Assembly: GCA_021234155.1 (NCBI GenBank)
Contig: JAJEKV010000020.1
Coordinates: 6,868,563-6,932,562 of the forward strand
Source of the DNA: Isoetes taiwanensis
Taxonomy: Eukaryota; Streptophyta; Lycopodiopsida; Isoetales; Isoetaceae
Direction: 5' to 3'
Length of the DNA: 64,000 bases
In this document: piece after piece, positions 33,407 to 45,450 of the stretch
Position numbering within the stretch: the stretch's first letter is position 1
How the letters are laid out: each line of letters starts with the position of its first letter
Program-made: the position numbers and the translations under genes
The notes under the pieces: generated by a model
Database searches by the model: none
Told to the model about the DNA's origin: nothing
What the model saw: the letters and a program-made list of their open reading frames with translations, nothing else

Positions 33407-34967
33407 TGTGACGTCCCCTAATCGTATGCGGTGCACTCACCGTATACAAACAGGAGTTCATCCCCCATACCAGCTCCATACTGATACAGGGCCCTCCACA
33501 TATCATCAAGACCCTCGCAACCCAGTCCCAAAGGAAGAGTGAAGGGGTCATTTCACCCTGTCTCCCTCAGGGCCTACCTAGTTGCGGAAGCGTAAACATA
33601 CATGTGAGTATACAATATAATCACATATCCACCTCGAAGGGTGGTGCATCAACATCTGCATAGACAATGACGATTTCATACATAGGCTCCTACCCAAGGC
33701 TCGCACTGGCTGAATGATCGATGGCTTGGTCTCCGTGAGTTCATTGCGCATTTAATTCATGGCAATGGATTTATCGGCATAAGAACATGGCATAGGGTTG
33801 TCCACTCCATCCGCCTCTCCCCGCACAATTTTGCGCAGTAGGGTCAAAAGCAAGCTGGGACTCCATCAGAACCGCATGCATAGCCAAAGGGCTATTCCTC
33901 GTTGCATCTCCCTAGTTCCGATGGGGCAGGTAGGGATCACTCCCTCTCCGTGAGATCTACATACGACTCAAGGCTACTAGGAGAGCCACCGCCTTTTATT
34001 CGATCAACCTAATCGAAAGTGTACACCACTTCATCGTGTCGAAGCCCATGCCTTACCCGCACTCGGTAAGCCATTAGACCTAGTCACAATGATCCCCGTA
34101 GGCCTTACACACCGTAGGGATCGCTCAAGAATCGCAATCACTAACCTCCTTAGCCACCGCCCTTCACCCACAACCAGTGTGGTTCTTGCACACGTGCCGA
34201 CCTACGTTGTGCTAGGAGAGGCTAATCTAGGAGCATCTACTACCAAGCTTTAGGTCTCTACCCCCCTTCCCAATACAAGGAGTTCATAGAGATACATCAT
34301 CCATATACATCACAAAAGAACTAAAGAACTAGATCTAATCTATATCATAGAGTTAGGTTTTTTAGTTAGAGTCTGGTATCTTGAGATCTAGAGGGCTGCT
34401 ATGGGCAATTTAATAGGCTAAACCTACTGATTCTATGACTGAAAGAGGGTTTAAGCTATTAAATTGCCTAAATACCTGATCCTTGAGTTGCTCCTCCTGA
34501 CCTGAGTTCGACCATCCTGCTGAACTGCTCGAATCAAGGGAAACTAATGGTGCAATTCGCTCAGACAGAGTCTGGGAGGCGGTTTTGGCTCTTGGAGCAG
34601 CCAAAACAGAGCTCTAAAACCCTAGGAGGAAAAATGGGCAAGTTAGGGTCTCTCCTCCTAAATAGACAAGGGTTAGGGCTAGGGTTTCCAATTATCCCTT
34701 TAGGCATGTGGGATAATTGGGAATGGGCCCACTTGCCTTTAATGGCTAGGTGGCAAAATGTGCCCACATGGAAAGGTGTGCACCTTAATAAATGTGCACA
34801 TTGGTAAATGTGCACATTAATAATAAATGCACATACCTAGCAAGTTGCCCCCTAGGGGCTACCCACCTGGCTACACGTCGGCGTACACGTCAATCGGAGT
34901 GGCGTGTACGCGTGACGAGGCAGTACAATATACGTCCTGGGACCGTATACTGTGCTGGAACGTCACA
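33407..34967 (-). repeat. 5' LTR of the chromovirus
   Basis: 1561-bp LTR bounded by TGTGACG and CGTCACA, the partner of 20913-23424. Stretches such as 34220-34830 are almost identical to the partner. 33660-34200 differs by clusters of small indels, many at CAG/CTG sites. Confidence 0.9.
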
Positions 34968-34972
34968 ACCAA
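34968..34972. repeat. Target site duplication ACCAA (right)
   Basis: Partner of 20908-20912. Confidence 0.9.
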
Positions 34973-35031
34973 GGGATCCCAGAATGGGATAACATCACTC
35001 GAGAGAGGAACCGGAACTACCGAGACCTGCT

Positions 35032-36963
35032 GCTCCTATTTTCTCGAACCCTGAATGGTTGAATATCCTCCGACAGCAGAAGTTTCTTCACGCTCCTGAC
35101 GAAGATTTCACCAAAGGTATTAAACTGAACTTCCAATCCGTCCGAAACAAACTTCATACTTTGCAAAAAAATGCAATTATTGGATGGGTGGAAAAGGAAG
35201 GATTCAATCTCAATGAAATTGCCAAACAAATATATTCTTTAAACAAGAATATGCAGATTGCTTCTATGCATTGGCTGCATTTTCCTTTTTTCATGGTTGA
35301 GTTGACATCCCAGGAAGCTGCTCTTGATATGCTGAGGAAAAGCCGAATCATACACAAAGGGTATCAAATTAAGTTCCAGAAATGGGATTATCACTTTGAT
35401 CCCACCTCCCCTAAATCCCGCCCGATCACGGTCTTCATGCAACCCCACGGTCTCAACCCTGTCTATTGGAGTGAGGACTGCTTTAAGGCAATTTTCAACT
35501 CCATTGGCCAATTCATTTATGTAACTTTCCGACCAGACAGACCTCCAATTGTTTATGTCCAACTTGATCTGCTCAAGCCCATTCCCCGAGAAGTGACTTA
35601 TGTTGATCTGTTCGGAACTAACCGTGTGATGCAGCTGAATTGGAGCGGCCTTCCACCGGATTGTGGTATCTGTGGTAAGAAGTTTCATGGGAGTGGAAGG
35701 TGCATCCCGATGAGCAACTATGGGGACCTAGAAGCTACACAAAAGGCTGAACAATATCAACTTGACAAAAGAATGCGACAGTCACAGGAATTCGGGTATA
35801 ACTATGGTTTCAAAAATGCGAAAAAGGCCTTTGACTCTGACAGAACAGGAAAACACACGGAGCACAGGGAAAACTATAAAAATTACAGAGGAAAAGACAA
35901 GATTGGGAACGAATCAGACAAGCCAACTGGGACCTCTCACAAAGGATCTTACAGGCTTTTGAAGACAAGAAGAAAGGGAAAAAACCATCACATCAGACCT
36001 TCAATATGCGTAGCAAAGGAGTGTCCTTTGCCGAAAAAGAGTAGCATGCTAAATTCAACAAGGACAGCCCGCCAAGCAGGATATATATTCAAAAAACTCA
36101 AGAGTTAGATACATTGGAAACATGGCTGCACCCTGTGGATGACATACAAGAGGGGACCCTCACTGAAATGAACCAGACGGGATCTCAGATCCAAGATATG
36201 GATGAGGTCTCTGATAAGGAAGAGGCAGAGATCAAAATCGTACAAACAGGAGATGATGTCAATTGGGAAGACTATGATACAGGCAATAGGTACAGTCTGC
36301 TTAGTACAGGAGGCTCAAGAAGACACAGAGATATAAAATAGCACAGAAACACTCCAAATAGGGAGATCAACTTCCCCCAACAAGCACAGGAAGGAAACCA
36401 AATCCAAGGAAGACTGGAAAAGAGGATCACAGTCTGAGTTAGGACACTCTTCTGAAATTGAATCTCGGTCTGTAACCACCATATCCACTGCACCATGTCA
36501 GACCAATTCCCCAAACACCTTACTCCATAGCCCAAAACCTTTCCCACAGCAGAATCAAGAGCAAGCTGAGGATAATATCTCTTTTCTTCAGGCTTTCATT
36601 CAATGTAAAGATGATGGTAGGTATGCTGCTTGTGTTGAACATTTTGTTACAGAGGCTCTGGAGGAATACTTGCAGACACCGGGGTCAGGGCATACTCAAG
36701 GAGTCTCAATGGATGATAAAGATGCTTCCTTCCAGGTAAGTACCCAACCCTTTAATGAATTCAGTAATTCAGACCCTGGATCCTGTGTTTCCAATGAGGT
36801 AGGGGAGATTTGCACCCCCATACTATCCAAATTCTGGGCAACATTAGAAGATGAGATAGGAATGTCAGAAAATGAGGGCCTAGACATCATTCCTAAGGAT
36901 CTAGATAAACTTGGTGACTATTTATGTCAAAGCATGACACCCAATAAGAAATCTAAGAAATAG
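35032..36963 (+). pseudogene. LINE ORF1 (DUF4283-like and zinc knuckle)
   Basis: The frame from about 35059 to 36108 holds a DUF4283-like region (MHWLHFPFFMVELTSQEAALDML to PVYWSEDCFKAIFNSIG) followed by a CX2CX4HX4C knuckle CGICGKKFHGSGRC at about 35664-35705. Such proteins bind LINE RNA. After a stop at 36106 the sequence goes on in other frames (36114-36341, 36670-36963, ending NKKSKK), so the ancestral ORF1 probably ended near 36963. Broken by frameshifts. Confidence 0.75.
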
Positions 36964-37071
36964 AGAAAGGTCTATCAGAAAGATCCCAACTTCAATGGAC
37001 CTGCCTCCAATACAAGGAAGACCAAGTCCTGCTAAATAGCCTTTCTGTTGCTGCCTTCCCTCTCACTTGAA

Positions 37072-38407
37072 ATGAAGATCATTTCTTGGAATGTCAGGGG
37101 AATTAAGGGCCCCTTAAAGAGGAGGAGATTCATTGCTTTGGCTAGGAACTATAAAGCAGACCTCCTCATGATTCAAGAACACCACCTTCCTCACTTTGAA
37201 GCCTCCAATTTAGGGGGGTGGATACACAAAGGTGGTGGCTCAGCTTACACTGTTGCTGATGGCACCAAAGGTGGTCTAGCAATGTTTTGGACCACCCTTA
37301 ATGTTGTTTCTTCCTATTGTAGTCCTTCAAACAGATGGCACAGCATTTCTATTGATATGCATGGACAATTACTGGGAATAATCAATGTTTATGCCCCCAC
37401 TGAACCTAATGAGAGAGCCCCAATCTGGAAAGAAATCAAAAACTGGATTGCAGATCAGACTACTATAAATGACTGGATCCTTGGTGGTGACCTAAATAAT
37501 ACCCCCCAATGGGACCTAAAGCTGGGAAATAAGATAAATATATCTAGGAGTGAAAGAGTGGAGTGGGATAACCTATTGCAAGATACAGGTCTATTGTATA
37601 TTCCATCGGCCAATGCTAAATACACTTGGTCTAATAAAAGAGAAGGAGCTGGGAGAACATACTGCACTCTAGATAGATTCTATGTTACCAATCCAAATAT
37701 CCCCAGCCTTGATAATTGCATAGTCACAGGAGATGAAGGGAACATTCTCTCAGATCACTTCCCTCAAATCCTGGAAACTCCAGACTTTCAGGGAACCTCC
37801 AAACCTACTAATTCCCTCTTCAAATTTAATTGCTCTCTTCTAGGAAATTCCAGTTTTATCTCGGACTTCAGGAGTTTTTACCTCACTCAGCAAGCTGTGG
37901 GGAGTCATCAATCAATGAGAGAATTCAGCAAAAAACTTAAAACTTGCAAAAACTGGATTAAGGAATGGGGAAAGCCTAGACAGAGAAAATGTATAGAAGA
38001 GAAGAACAACCTCCTCAGGGAAATGAAAGAGATCAGACAAAAGTTGGAGCTCACTCCTCTATGTGCCAATCTACATAAACAGGAAGTTCTGCTAGAGAAT
38101 AACATCAAAGCCATAGAAGAGAAGGAAGCAAAGGGTATGGCCTTAAGGGCCAAAATATGTCAGTACAACAAAATGGATCAAGGCAGTTCCAAATATTTTT
38201 CAGAGTTGTCAAAAATAAATTAATTAATAATGCTATTACAATTCTGGAGCAGGAAAATGGAGAGAAAATAGAGGAGCAAAGTATTAAGGCAGAATTTCTG
38301 GAGCAATACAGCAATATGTGTAAGGACACTCACTATAGTGCTCAAGAAGAGAAGAATATGAGTAATTTTTTCAATAACACCCCAGCTACCACTCCTATGG
38401 AGGAAGA
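37072..38407 (+). pseudogene. LINE ORF2, apurinic endonuclease domain and start of RT, truncated
   Basis: The ATG at 37072 starts MKIISWNVRGIKGP, the standard opening of an APE-type endonuclease. Further motifs are IQEHHL, INVYAPTE, LGGDLNNT and ILSDHFPQIL, with the catalytic Asn, Glu, Asp and His contexts visible. This covers residues 1 to about 240. A Lys/Glu-rich linker follows. A one-base slip in a T run near 38200 ends the first frame at 38223, and the next frame continues to the LTR insertion at 38408 (NNTPATTPMEEDV). The RT domain is missing. Confidence 0.85.
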
Positions 38408-38999
38408 TGTTAGTCCTGTACGTCCAGGTACAGGACTATTCATGCATACGACGGACTAAGTCAAGGCCGAGGACCCAGTTGCTCAGTCGTCAAAGGCCCC
38501 GCAGAAGACCAAGCCGCCGCAGACCACGGAGTCAAAGCCCGTGACCGGGACCAAGAGGAGGCGCTCAGACAAGTGACGGGCCGTTACCGCAGCGTCAGCG
38601 TCAGCGTGACTTTAGGCACCTAAAGAGGCACCGCCAGCATTCCTGCAAATCAGGCCTCCGTCCAGGAGTCGACATCGAAATCAGTCAGAGTGTCTATATT
38701 GGGCCAAAGGCCATTGTACTATATATATGAGTAGAGTTAGCACTCGATTTTAGATGAGTTTTGAGTCTTGTCTCACTTCTGTTTTTCTCTCGGTTGCGAG
38801 AGCTCATGTACCTTCATTGACATCAAGGAGTTGTTCTCATTATTGTGATCTTATTGTTCTCTTTTGTTCTCTCTTTTTCTCTTTTTTTTCTGGTTTCTTT
38901 GCAAATCCCGCGTGACACAGCTACCGGATTCTCCTGCTTGATCCAAGGGTCCTCACAGAGGGCTGTCTTGCAGGAGTTCTCGAACCCAGACCCCAAACA
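38408..38999 (+). repeat. 5' LTR of the plus-strand Tat-like element
   Basis: 592-bp LTR from TGTTAGTCCTG to CCCCAAACA. TATATATGAGTAG near 38720 is the likely core promoter. It matches the minus-strand LTRs. Confidence 0.88.
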
Positions 39000-39020
39000 C
39001 TGTCGCTGCTGCCGGGTCTG
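39000..39020 (+). other. Probable primer binding site (tRNA-Asp-like)
   Basis: TGTCGCTGCTGCCGGGTC directly after the LTR resembles the tRNA-Asp-type site used by Tat and Athila elements, with several mismatches. Low certainty because the minus-strand copy reads differently here. Confidence 0.35.
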
Positions 39021-39046
39021 GTCTTTCTTTTTCCTTTCTTTCCATC

Positions 39047-41700
39047 ATGTCGGCTCGAGGTTTCACTCCTGAAGAACTTCTTTGCCAAACGGCGGCTCGA
39101 CTGGAGCGCCATCAACGACGTCAGGCTGTTCGGGATATGTATGATACTGCTTATGACATTAAGGGTGGTCGTGTCCGCTCCAGAGCTCAGTCGGCACCGC
39201 CTACCCCTCGTGCTCATTCTCGACCAGGGTCTCCCCCTGTGTGCAGGCATTGCTCTCAACCTCAATCCCCACACCATACACCTGTTCAGCCCACGCCTCA
39301 CTATTTTCAGACTCCTGACAGCACCTACATTCATATACCTTCTGGCCACACCCCTCAGCCGTCACAACTTTCTTCACCTCCTGCTGGGATGGGCTACCAT
39401 CAAGTGTCCTTTGGCCCTCCCCATGTTCACGAATTTCAGTCTTCTCCATCTTTTCAACATGCTCTTCCTGTTTACCAAACCACTGATCTCAAGCCTAATG
39501 AGGAGGGCTCTCATGATCCTTCCCCACGTGATGCTACTTACTTTGGACCACCGGGTTTTTCAGTCCCACCCCCTTGCTCTCAGTCCCAGACTGTTCCACC
39601 TCTCTATGCTTCTGCCTATCCTCCACCTGTCTATGCGCCAGTTCCGCCTTCATCTCCAACTCATAATTTGAAACTGACTTATCCAACTTTTGGCAACACT
39701 AAAGGCAAACCTCTGGATCAGAGTGCTCAAGCCCATATGGAAGAATTCGAAGCCTTGGCCATTCTGAATGGTCATGCGCAACCACAACTCAAGTTTCATA
39801 TCTTTTCAACCACACTCAGAGGCGCCCCTCATTAATGGTTAATGGCCAACAAAAGTCACTGGAAGCAAAATTGGCACGAAATGAAAACAGCCTTCCTGTC
39901 TCATTATGGCACCACAGATGATGATCAACTACTGCTCAAGCAACTCAATGATCTCCAGCAGCAACCCACCGAGTCTGCGCGTGATTTTGCTGACCGTCTT
40001 CACGTACTTATCAGCAAACTTCAGGAGTACTCCACGCAAAGCCAGATTCTTGTATGGTTTCTGCAGGGTCTTCCTCCTGCCATTCGACTCGTGACGGAGT
40101 ACCTGCGTCCCAAGTCTCTGGAGCAGGCGATTGAATTGGTCAATCACTCGGTCAACGTTTCTTCTCGGGGTGTTGCTCTCACGGAACTCCCTTTCATACC
40201 CCCAGTCATGGTTCCTCAGAATGCCGTCCAGCCTCAGCAAATAAATCCACAACGCTCACAGATCTGGTGTTACATTTGTAAATATCAGGGCCATTTGGCA
40301 AATGAATGCAACTCCTCCAATGGACCTCCTCACTGTAAAAGGTGCAATATGTGCAATCATGCCACGGAGGACTGCACTCGCTCTCATCCTACATCTTTCC
40401 GGAATAAGATGGTTTTTCAAGTCCAGACCACACCTCAGCAACAACAGACATATCCACCTCAGCAATATCAAAATCAACAACCTCAGCCGTATAAACAAAT
40501 GTAGCAATCTCAGCAGTCACGGGGCCAAGGCACCCGTCCTTCCTTTGATCCTTCAAAGGCGCAATGTTATCATTGTCATGAATGGGGTCACACCACCACG
40601 GCGTGTCCTCAACTTCCCCAAGTTCAAGTCCAACTTCCAGGTTCTAATCAGCAAGCTTCAGTACGCCTCACGGCTTATCAACTATGGGTGGCCAATGGCA
40701 AACAAGGCCCCCGTCCTGTTTTGAGGAAGCCCCCTCGGCCGCCTCAACAACAGCGCCCTCAGCAAGCAGCATCCACCTCCAATCCTATGGATCAACAAGC
40801 TCAAGAGGAGATTTATCAGGCACTCAACCCTCCAGTCCAGCAGTCCAATTGGGTTGGTCTGGTTTCACGTCAGACACGGGCTTCACGCCCCTTGACGATC
40901 ATCCCTCACGACACGCAACCAGCTTTTGCTGCTGAGACGGTCCCCCATGACGAAGATAAAAACATTCATTTCGCGCCTGATCTTGACAAACTCATGCCTC
41001 ACGTCATGCCCAAAGTGAGACAAAGTATTCTTAAACTCATGCAGGCTGCGGAAGGTCGCACACTGGCAAATGTTCATGCCACTACTAGAGCTCAGCAGCA
41101 TCAGGAAGCGCCATCATCCTCCACCAGCACACGCTCTCAGACGTACCCAAATATTGCTGCGGAGGTGGAGCTTCTCAAAGAGGTTTCAGCTTCTCTACCG
41201 CAGACTCCTGCTCCTTTGGATCCTGCTGATCCCTTCTCTCATGTTCCTTTGGAACTTCAAGAAGAACTTGCCAAGATCAAGGTTCCCTTGAGTCTGGCCA
41301 CCATTTTGAAACTCTGTCCAGCTCTCAAAGATCAGTTACCTCTTCCAACTGTTTTGGTTGGCGCTGTCACGACCTCAACACCCACGGTGCATGCCACGGT
41401 GGGCAATCAGCATATCAACCATGTTCAGATTGATGGTGGTAGTGCCGTCAATCTTATTACTGATAAGCTCCGAAAGCAATTGGGGATCAAACAATTATAC
41501 CGTGCTCCCTATGATATCAAGTTGGCAAATGGCCATATCACGCGCCCCCAAGGTGTCACTCCTCTTCTCCATATCAGCATTGGTGATCTCAAATTCCCCT
41601 TGGAATTTGGAGTTTAGAAAGCTGGAGAAGATTCTGGCGATTATGAAATGCTGGTTGGTCGACCTTTTCTCCGCCAGGCTAAAAGTATTCATTACTGGGC
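39047..41700 (+). pseudogene. gag: Gag and protease of the plus-strand Tat-like element
   Basis: The ATG at 39047 opens a Pro/Ser/His-rich N-terminal half. It stops (TAA near 39836) and continues with the gag domain (WKQNWHEMKTAFLSHYG, then ARDFADRLHVLISKLQEY), a knuckle CYICKYQGHLANEC (40270) and a second Cys/His cluster CKRCNMCNHATEDC (40340). After TAG at 40502 there is a third finger CYHCHEWGHTT. The protease motif is QIDGGSAVNLI at about 41430, with Asp-Gly-Gly in place of the usual Asp-Ser/Thr-Gly. TAG at 41615 interrupts the protease end. Confidence 0.8.
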
Positions 41701-44220
41701 CACGAATCAACTTGTCATTACCGATGGACATCTCAATGCAACCATGGATTTAGAAACTGGCAAATTGATCTCTGTCGAGAATGCTGAACCTTCAATCTCC
41801 GACACTGACTCTGAAGAAGCACAAAATATTTATCATGTTCAAGCTCCTCCCGCGGGTCTGCCTCTCTCATCCTACCCAGAGTATGCTGATCCTTGGGGTG
41901 AGATGACGCTGGATCAGACCAGGCTGTGGCCGCTCTCCTGGACCCTTATCTGGCTTCCTGTAATCGTATTCAACGTCTTGATCATTTTTCAGACACAACC
42001 CCTTCTTTGGAGACTGTCGATGTTCATGCCGTCATGAAGCAACCCTTGCTTGATGACACTCAGCAGCCTCTTTTCTTCACCACTCAAAATGCTGCTCCTC
42101 CTGTCATGCTTCAACCTCCTGCTCATCAGGTTCAGGACACGGAGGTTGTTCCTCATATTCAAACTCCAGAAGTGGACATCGTGGACATTGGTAACCATCA
42201 ACCAGTCCTCTTAGCTGCTAATCTTCCATCCACTTATAAAGCACGCACAGTGACGCTGTTCAAAAAGTTCAAACATATTTTTGCTTGGAGCTACAAAGAC
42301 CTTCGAGGTATCAAAAAAGAATTGGGGGAACTCACCATTCCTACCAAACCTGATGCACACCCAATCTAGCAACGACAGTACAGGCTCAACCCAAATTACC
42401 GTGACCGCGTCAAGGCAGAAATTGACAAACTCTTAGCTGCTGGCCTGATTTATGAGGTCAAACACTCTGAATGGGTGAGCCCCATCGTCATTGCTCTCAA
42501 ACACAATGGTAAGATCCGCGTTTGCGTGGACTACAGAAAACTCAATCAAGCTACGGAGCGTGATCACTTTCCGCTTCCCTTCACTGACCAGGTTCTTGAA
42601 GAAGTTGCTGGTCATGAGATGTACTCTTTCATGGATGGTTTATCTGGGTACAATCAAATTTCTATCAAGAAAGAAGATCAACTCAAAACTACCTTCACCA
42701 CCCCGTGGGGCACTTTTGCCTATAAGGTGGTACCTTTTGGTTTATCAAACTCTCCTTCAACTTTTCAGCGTATCATGCTCTCAGTCTTTCAAGACTATAT
42801 GAAGGATAAACCTTTTCTTCAGATCTTTCAAGATGATTTTTCAGCCTACAGCTCCATGGATGATTATTTGGAAAAGTTGGAGCTTGTCTTCCAAAAATGT
42901 GATGAATCTGGCATTAGTCTCAATCCTGAGAAATGCACTTTCTGCGTCACCTCGGGCGTTCTTTTGGGTCATGTGGTCAGTCAAGATGGCATCATCACGG
43001 ATCCTGCCAAAATCAGTTGTGTACTAAAGGCTCAAGCACCATCAAATATCAAAGAGACACGTTCCTTCCTGGGTAAGGTTAATTACTATTCCACCTTCAT
43101 TCCTGGAGCGGAAGCTGCTTTTCAGAAGTTGAAGCTGTTACTTACTCAGGCCCCGGTACTTGTTCCTCCTCAATGGGACAAGTCCTTCCACGTTCATGTT
43201 GATGTCTCTGCTTTTGCCATTGGTGCTGTTCTTTCTCAGGCCTATGATGAACACGGATAAACCAATCCGCTATGCCAGCCGGAAACTCAATCCTGCTGAG
43301 CGCAACTACTCTGCCACGGAACGGGAAGCCTTGGGCTTAGTTTTCTGTGTCCAACGTTTCCGTCATTATTTGTTGGGCAGCCAGATCAAGTTCTTTGTTG
43401 ATCCTCAAGCTCTTCTTTATTTAATCAACAAAGCCACGCCCACGGGTAGAATTGCTCGTTGGGTCCTTCTTCTGCAAGAATTCGCTCCCTTCGAAATTGT
43501 TCATAAGGCAGGCAAGTCTCATGTGGTGCCTGATTATCTTTCGCGCATCCACACCGATGATCCCTCCACGGGTATTTCTGATGCCTTTCCAGACTCTCAA
43601 TTGTTCCTGGTCACGGCCACGCCCCATTGGTTTCACAACTTTCAGCAATATCTTCTCACTGGTGCTCTTCCTCCAGAAGATCCGACACTCTCTCCAGACA
43701 AGCTTCGCTCCCGCCGCCGTCAGTTTCTCAGAGAGGTCCGTGACTATACCATGGTTGCAGGCCACTTATACAAACGCGGTAAAGACATGGTCCTCCGTCG
43801 TTGTGTCCTCCCTCATGAGGTGCCTGACATTGTTCGACAAGCCCACGACGGGCTTGGTGGTGGTCATTTTAGTGGTGACGCCATGGCACGCAAAATTCTT
43901 TTGGCAGGATATTTCTGGCCCACGCTCTTCAAAGATGCCCACGCTTATGCTCGCACGTGTGACGTCTGTCAGCGTGTGGGAAAGCCCACAGCCCGTGACG
44001 CTCTTCCATTGACGCCGGTCGCCACGCCACTTCCCTTCAGCAAGTGGGGAATGGACTTTGTAGGGCCCATGGACCCACCGGCGCGGCACACTCGTGCCCG
44101 CTACATTCTGGTCATCACTGATTATGCTACAAAATGGGCGGAAACTTGTGCACTTCCAGACAACACTGCTGCCAGTACAGCCAAGGTTCTCTACACGCAC
44201 ATCATCACGCGTTTTGGTTC
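41701..44220 (+). pseudogene. pol: Pol of the plus-strand Tat-like element (RT, RNase H, truncated integrase)
   Basis: The RT begins near 42370 (YRLNPNYRDRVKAEID), with VCVDYRKLNQAT, FMDGLSGYNQI, PFGLSNSPSTFQR and the catalytic FQDDF at about 42825-42840 (FQDD where YVDD is usual). RNase H follows in the next frame after a slip near 43250 (REALGLVFCVQRFRHYLLG, KSHVVPDYLSRI). Integrase has its HHCC region (GGHFSGDAMARK to CDVCQRVGK) and core start (WGMDFVGPMDPPA, YILVITDYATKWAE). It stops at ITRFG (44215), so most of the DDE core is gone. Confidence 0.85.
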
Positions 44221-44885
44221 ACTAAGTATGGCGCCGCTCCTTATCAAGCCAACATGCATCGCCTCACAAATATTGCCAAGTCCCACGACACTTTTGTAAA
44301 GTTTCTGTGGCGAAAATTGCTTGGGTATTCCATCAAGAACACCCATATCAATAAACAGTTCTATAATGTTGTCATCATGGCCATCCACTCTCCTCACCAT
44401 ATTGATTGGCCACAAATGATGTTCTTCAGACTTCTTCATGAAGTAGATCGCATCAGGGGAGCCCCTTCTTCTAGCTTTGAAGCCTCCGTGGGTGCCCATC
44501 TTCAAGCCCTCATCCGTCATTACCTTCCTCTCCCTGGGTCACCTTCCACTTCTCGTGCATCCACTCATCAATCCTTTCATTCCCTTCCTCACAACCAACA
44601 GGCTGAAACTTCACGCCCAACTTCTCCTGGTAATGTTCAACACAACACCACGCATGTTACTGTCTCTTCTTCCTCCACAGAATCCATGCCGTCCATTTCT
44701 CATCATGTCTCTCAGACGTCACAGACACGGCACCAATAGGGCCCTCTATCAATATCAACAAGATGTTCAAGCCGTTGTCCTCAAGTTACAAGACTCCCAA
44801 GACGCTTTCATGAATGGAGTTCAAGCGTACCTGGAGGCATCGGAAGCTGTTCACAGAGATCTTCAAGCTGCCACCACCACAAGGC
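44215..44885 (+). pseudogene. ORF3 fragment of the plus-strand Tat-like element
   Basis: Begins inside ORF3 at FTKYGAAPYQANMHRLTNI and carries FVKFLWRKLLGYSIKNTHINK and DWPQMMFFRLLHEVDRIRG, then the Ser/Thr-rich linker to 44739. A further frame has coiled-coil-like sequence to about 44885. The N terminus is missing because of the deletion joining it to integrase. Confidence 0.7.
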
Positions 44886-44897
44886 ATCCTAAAATTT

Positions 44898-45450
44898 AAC
44901 TGCCATAATTAACCACTAAGGAACCACTATAAATGTGGTTATTTATGCAAAGAATAATAATCTTAATAAAAACCACACATTATTGTGGTTTTTATGATTT
45001 GGATGTGGTTTTTCATGTTGGTTTTTGTTGCAACATGGTTTTTTAAAATTGGTAATGGTTTCTAGCATAGTTTTCTTGTTAGTTTATTGATACAACATGG
45101 GTTATTAAGTTTGTAATGGTTTATGGTATGGTTCTTCAATGCTAGATGATGATTATTCACATTGGTTTTGTTTTTGTAGTATGGTTTATTAAAATTAGTG
45201 TAGTTTAAAAGGTGGTTTTCACTGCGAGTTTAAATACGTAGTGGTTATTTAAGTTGGTTTTCTATTTCAGAATTATCTATTAAAAGTCAAACACATTGGT
45301 TTTCTTGTGTAGTATGGTTTATCCAAAACCAATATAGTTTTCAAGGTGGTTTTCACTGCCAATATAAACGTCTAGTGGTTATTCACGTTGGTTTTCTATT
45401 GCAAAAATATCTATTAAAAATTGATTATGGTTCATAGCATTGGTTTCCAT
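44898..45450. repeat. Degenerate tandem repeats, period about 128 bp, GGTTTT-rich
   Basis: Two clear units, about 45165-45290 and 45292-45420, share GTAGTATGGTTTAT, AAGGTGGTTTTCACTGC and TAGTGGTTATT. Shorter related pieces run back to 44898. This may be the subterminal region of a DNA transposon whose coding part follows, but no terminal inverted repeat was found. Confidence 0.55.

Larger units (their letters stand above)
20913..34967 (-). mobile_element. Ty3 chromovirus carrying an H3-like histone ORF and an unknown ORF
   Basis: A complete 14 kb LTR retrotransposon on the minus strand with ACCAA duplications. Sense order: 5' LTR (34967-33407), tRNA-iMet-type primer site (33405-33394), hairpin pair, histone H3-like ORF (32772-31533), hairpin pair, TATA-like site, unknown ORF-X (30839-29319), gag-pol (29098-24306) ending in a chromodomain, polypurine tract (23437-23425), 3' LTR (23424-20913). 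The chromodomain marks it as a chromovirus, a clade whose integrases can read histone H3 marks. Stops are few and look like C-to-T changes, so the copy is fairly young. A 948-bp hAT element sits in the 3' LTR. Confidence 0.9.
34973..38407 (+). mobile_element. LINE, middle part (ORF1 end, ORF2 endonuclease), cut by LTR element
   Basis: Continuation of the LINE from 20500-20912. It contains most of ORF1 and the N-terminal part of ORF2. At 38408 it is interrupted by the LTR of a Tat-like element (TGTTAG). The RT half is not found on the far side, so it was lost with the 3' end of that element. Confidence 0.85.
38408..44885 (+). mobile_element. Tat/Athila-like Ty3 element, plus-strand copy lacking its 3' end
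   Basis: Same family as 2319-19628, in the opposite orientation. It has the 5' LTR, a primer site, gag, protease, RT, RNase H and the integrase N-terminal half, then jumps within about 10 bp into ORF3. The 3' part (end of ORF3, ORF4, 3' LTR) is missing. It ends near 44885 against unrelated repeat DNA. Stops are mostly TAG where family members have CAG. It inserted into a LINE at 38408. Confidence 0.85.

Noticed and set aside
44912-44935. CACTA-type transposon end
   Set aside because: CACTA occurs at 44914 and 44927, but no inverted CACTA end with matching terminal repeat was found downstream.
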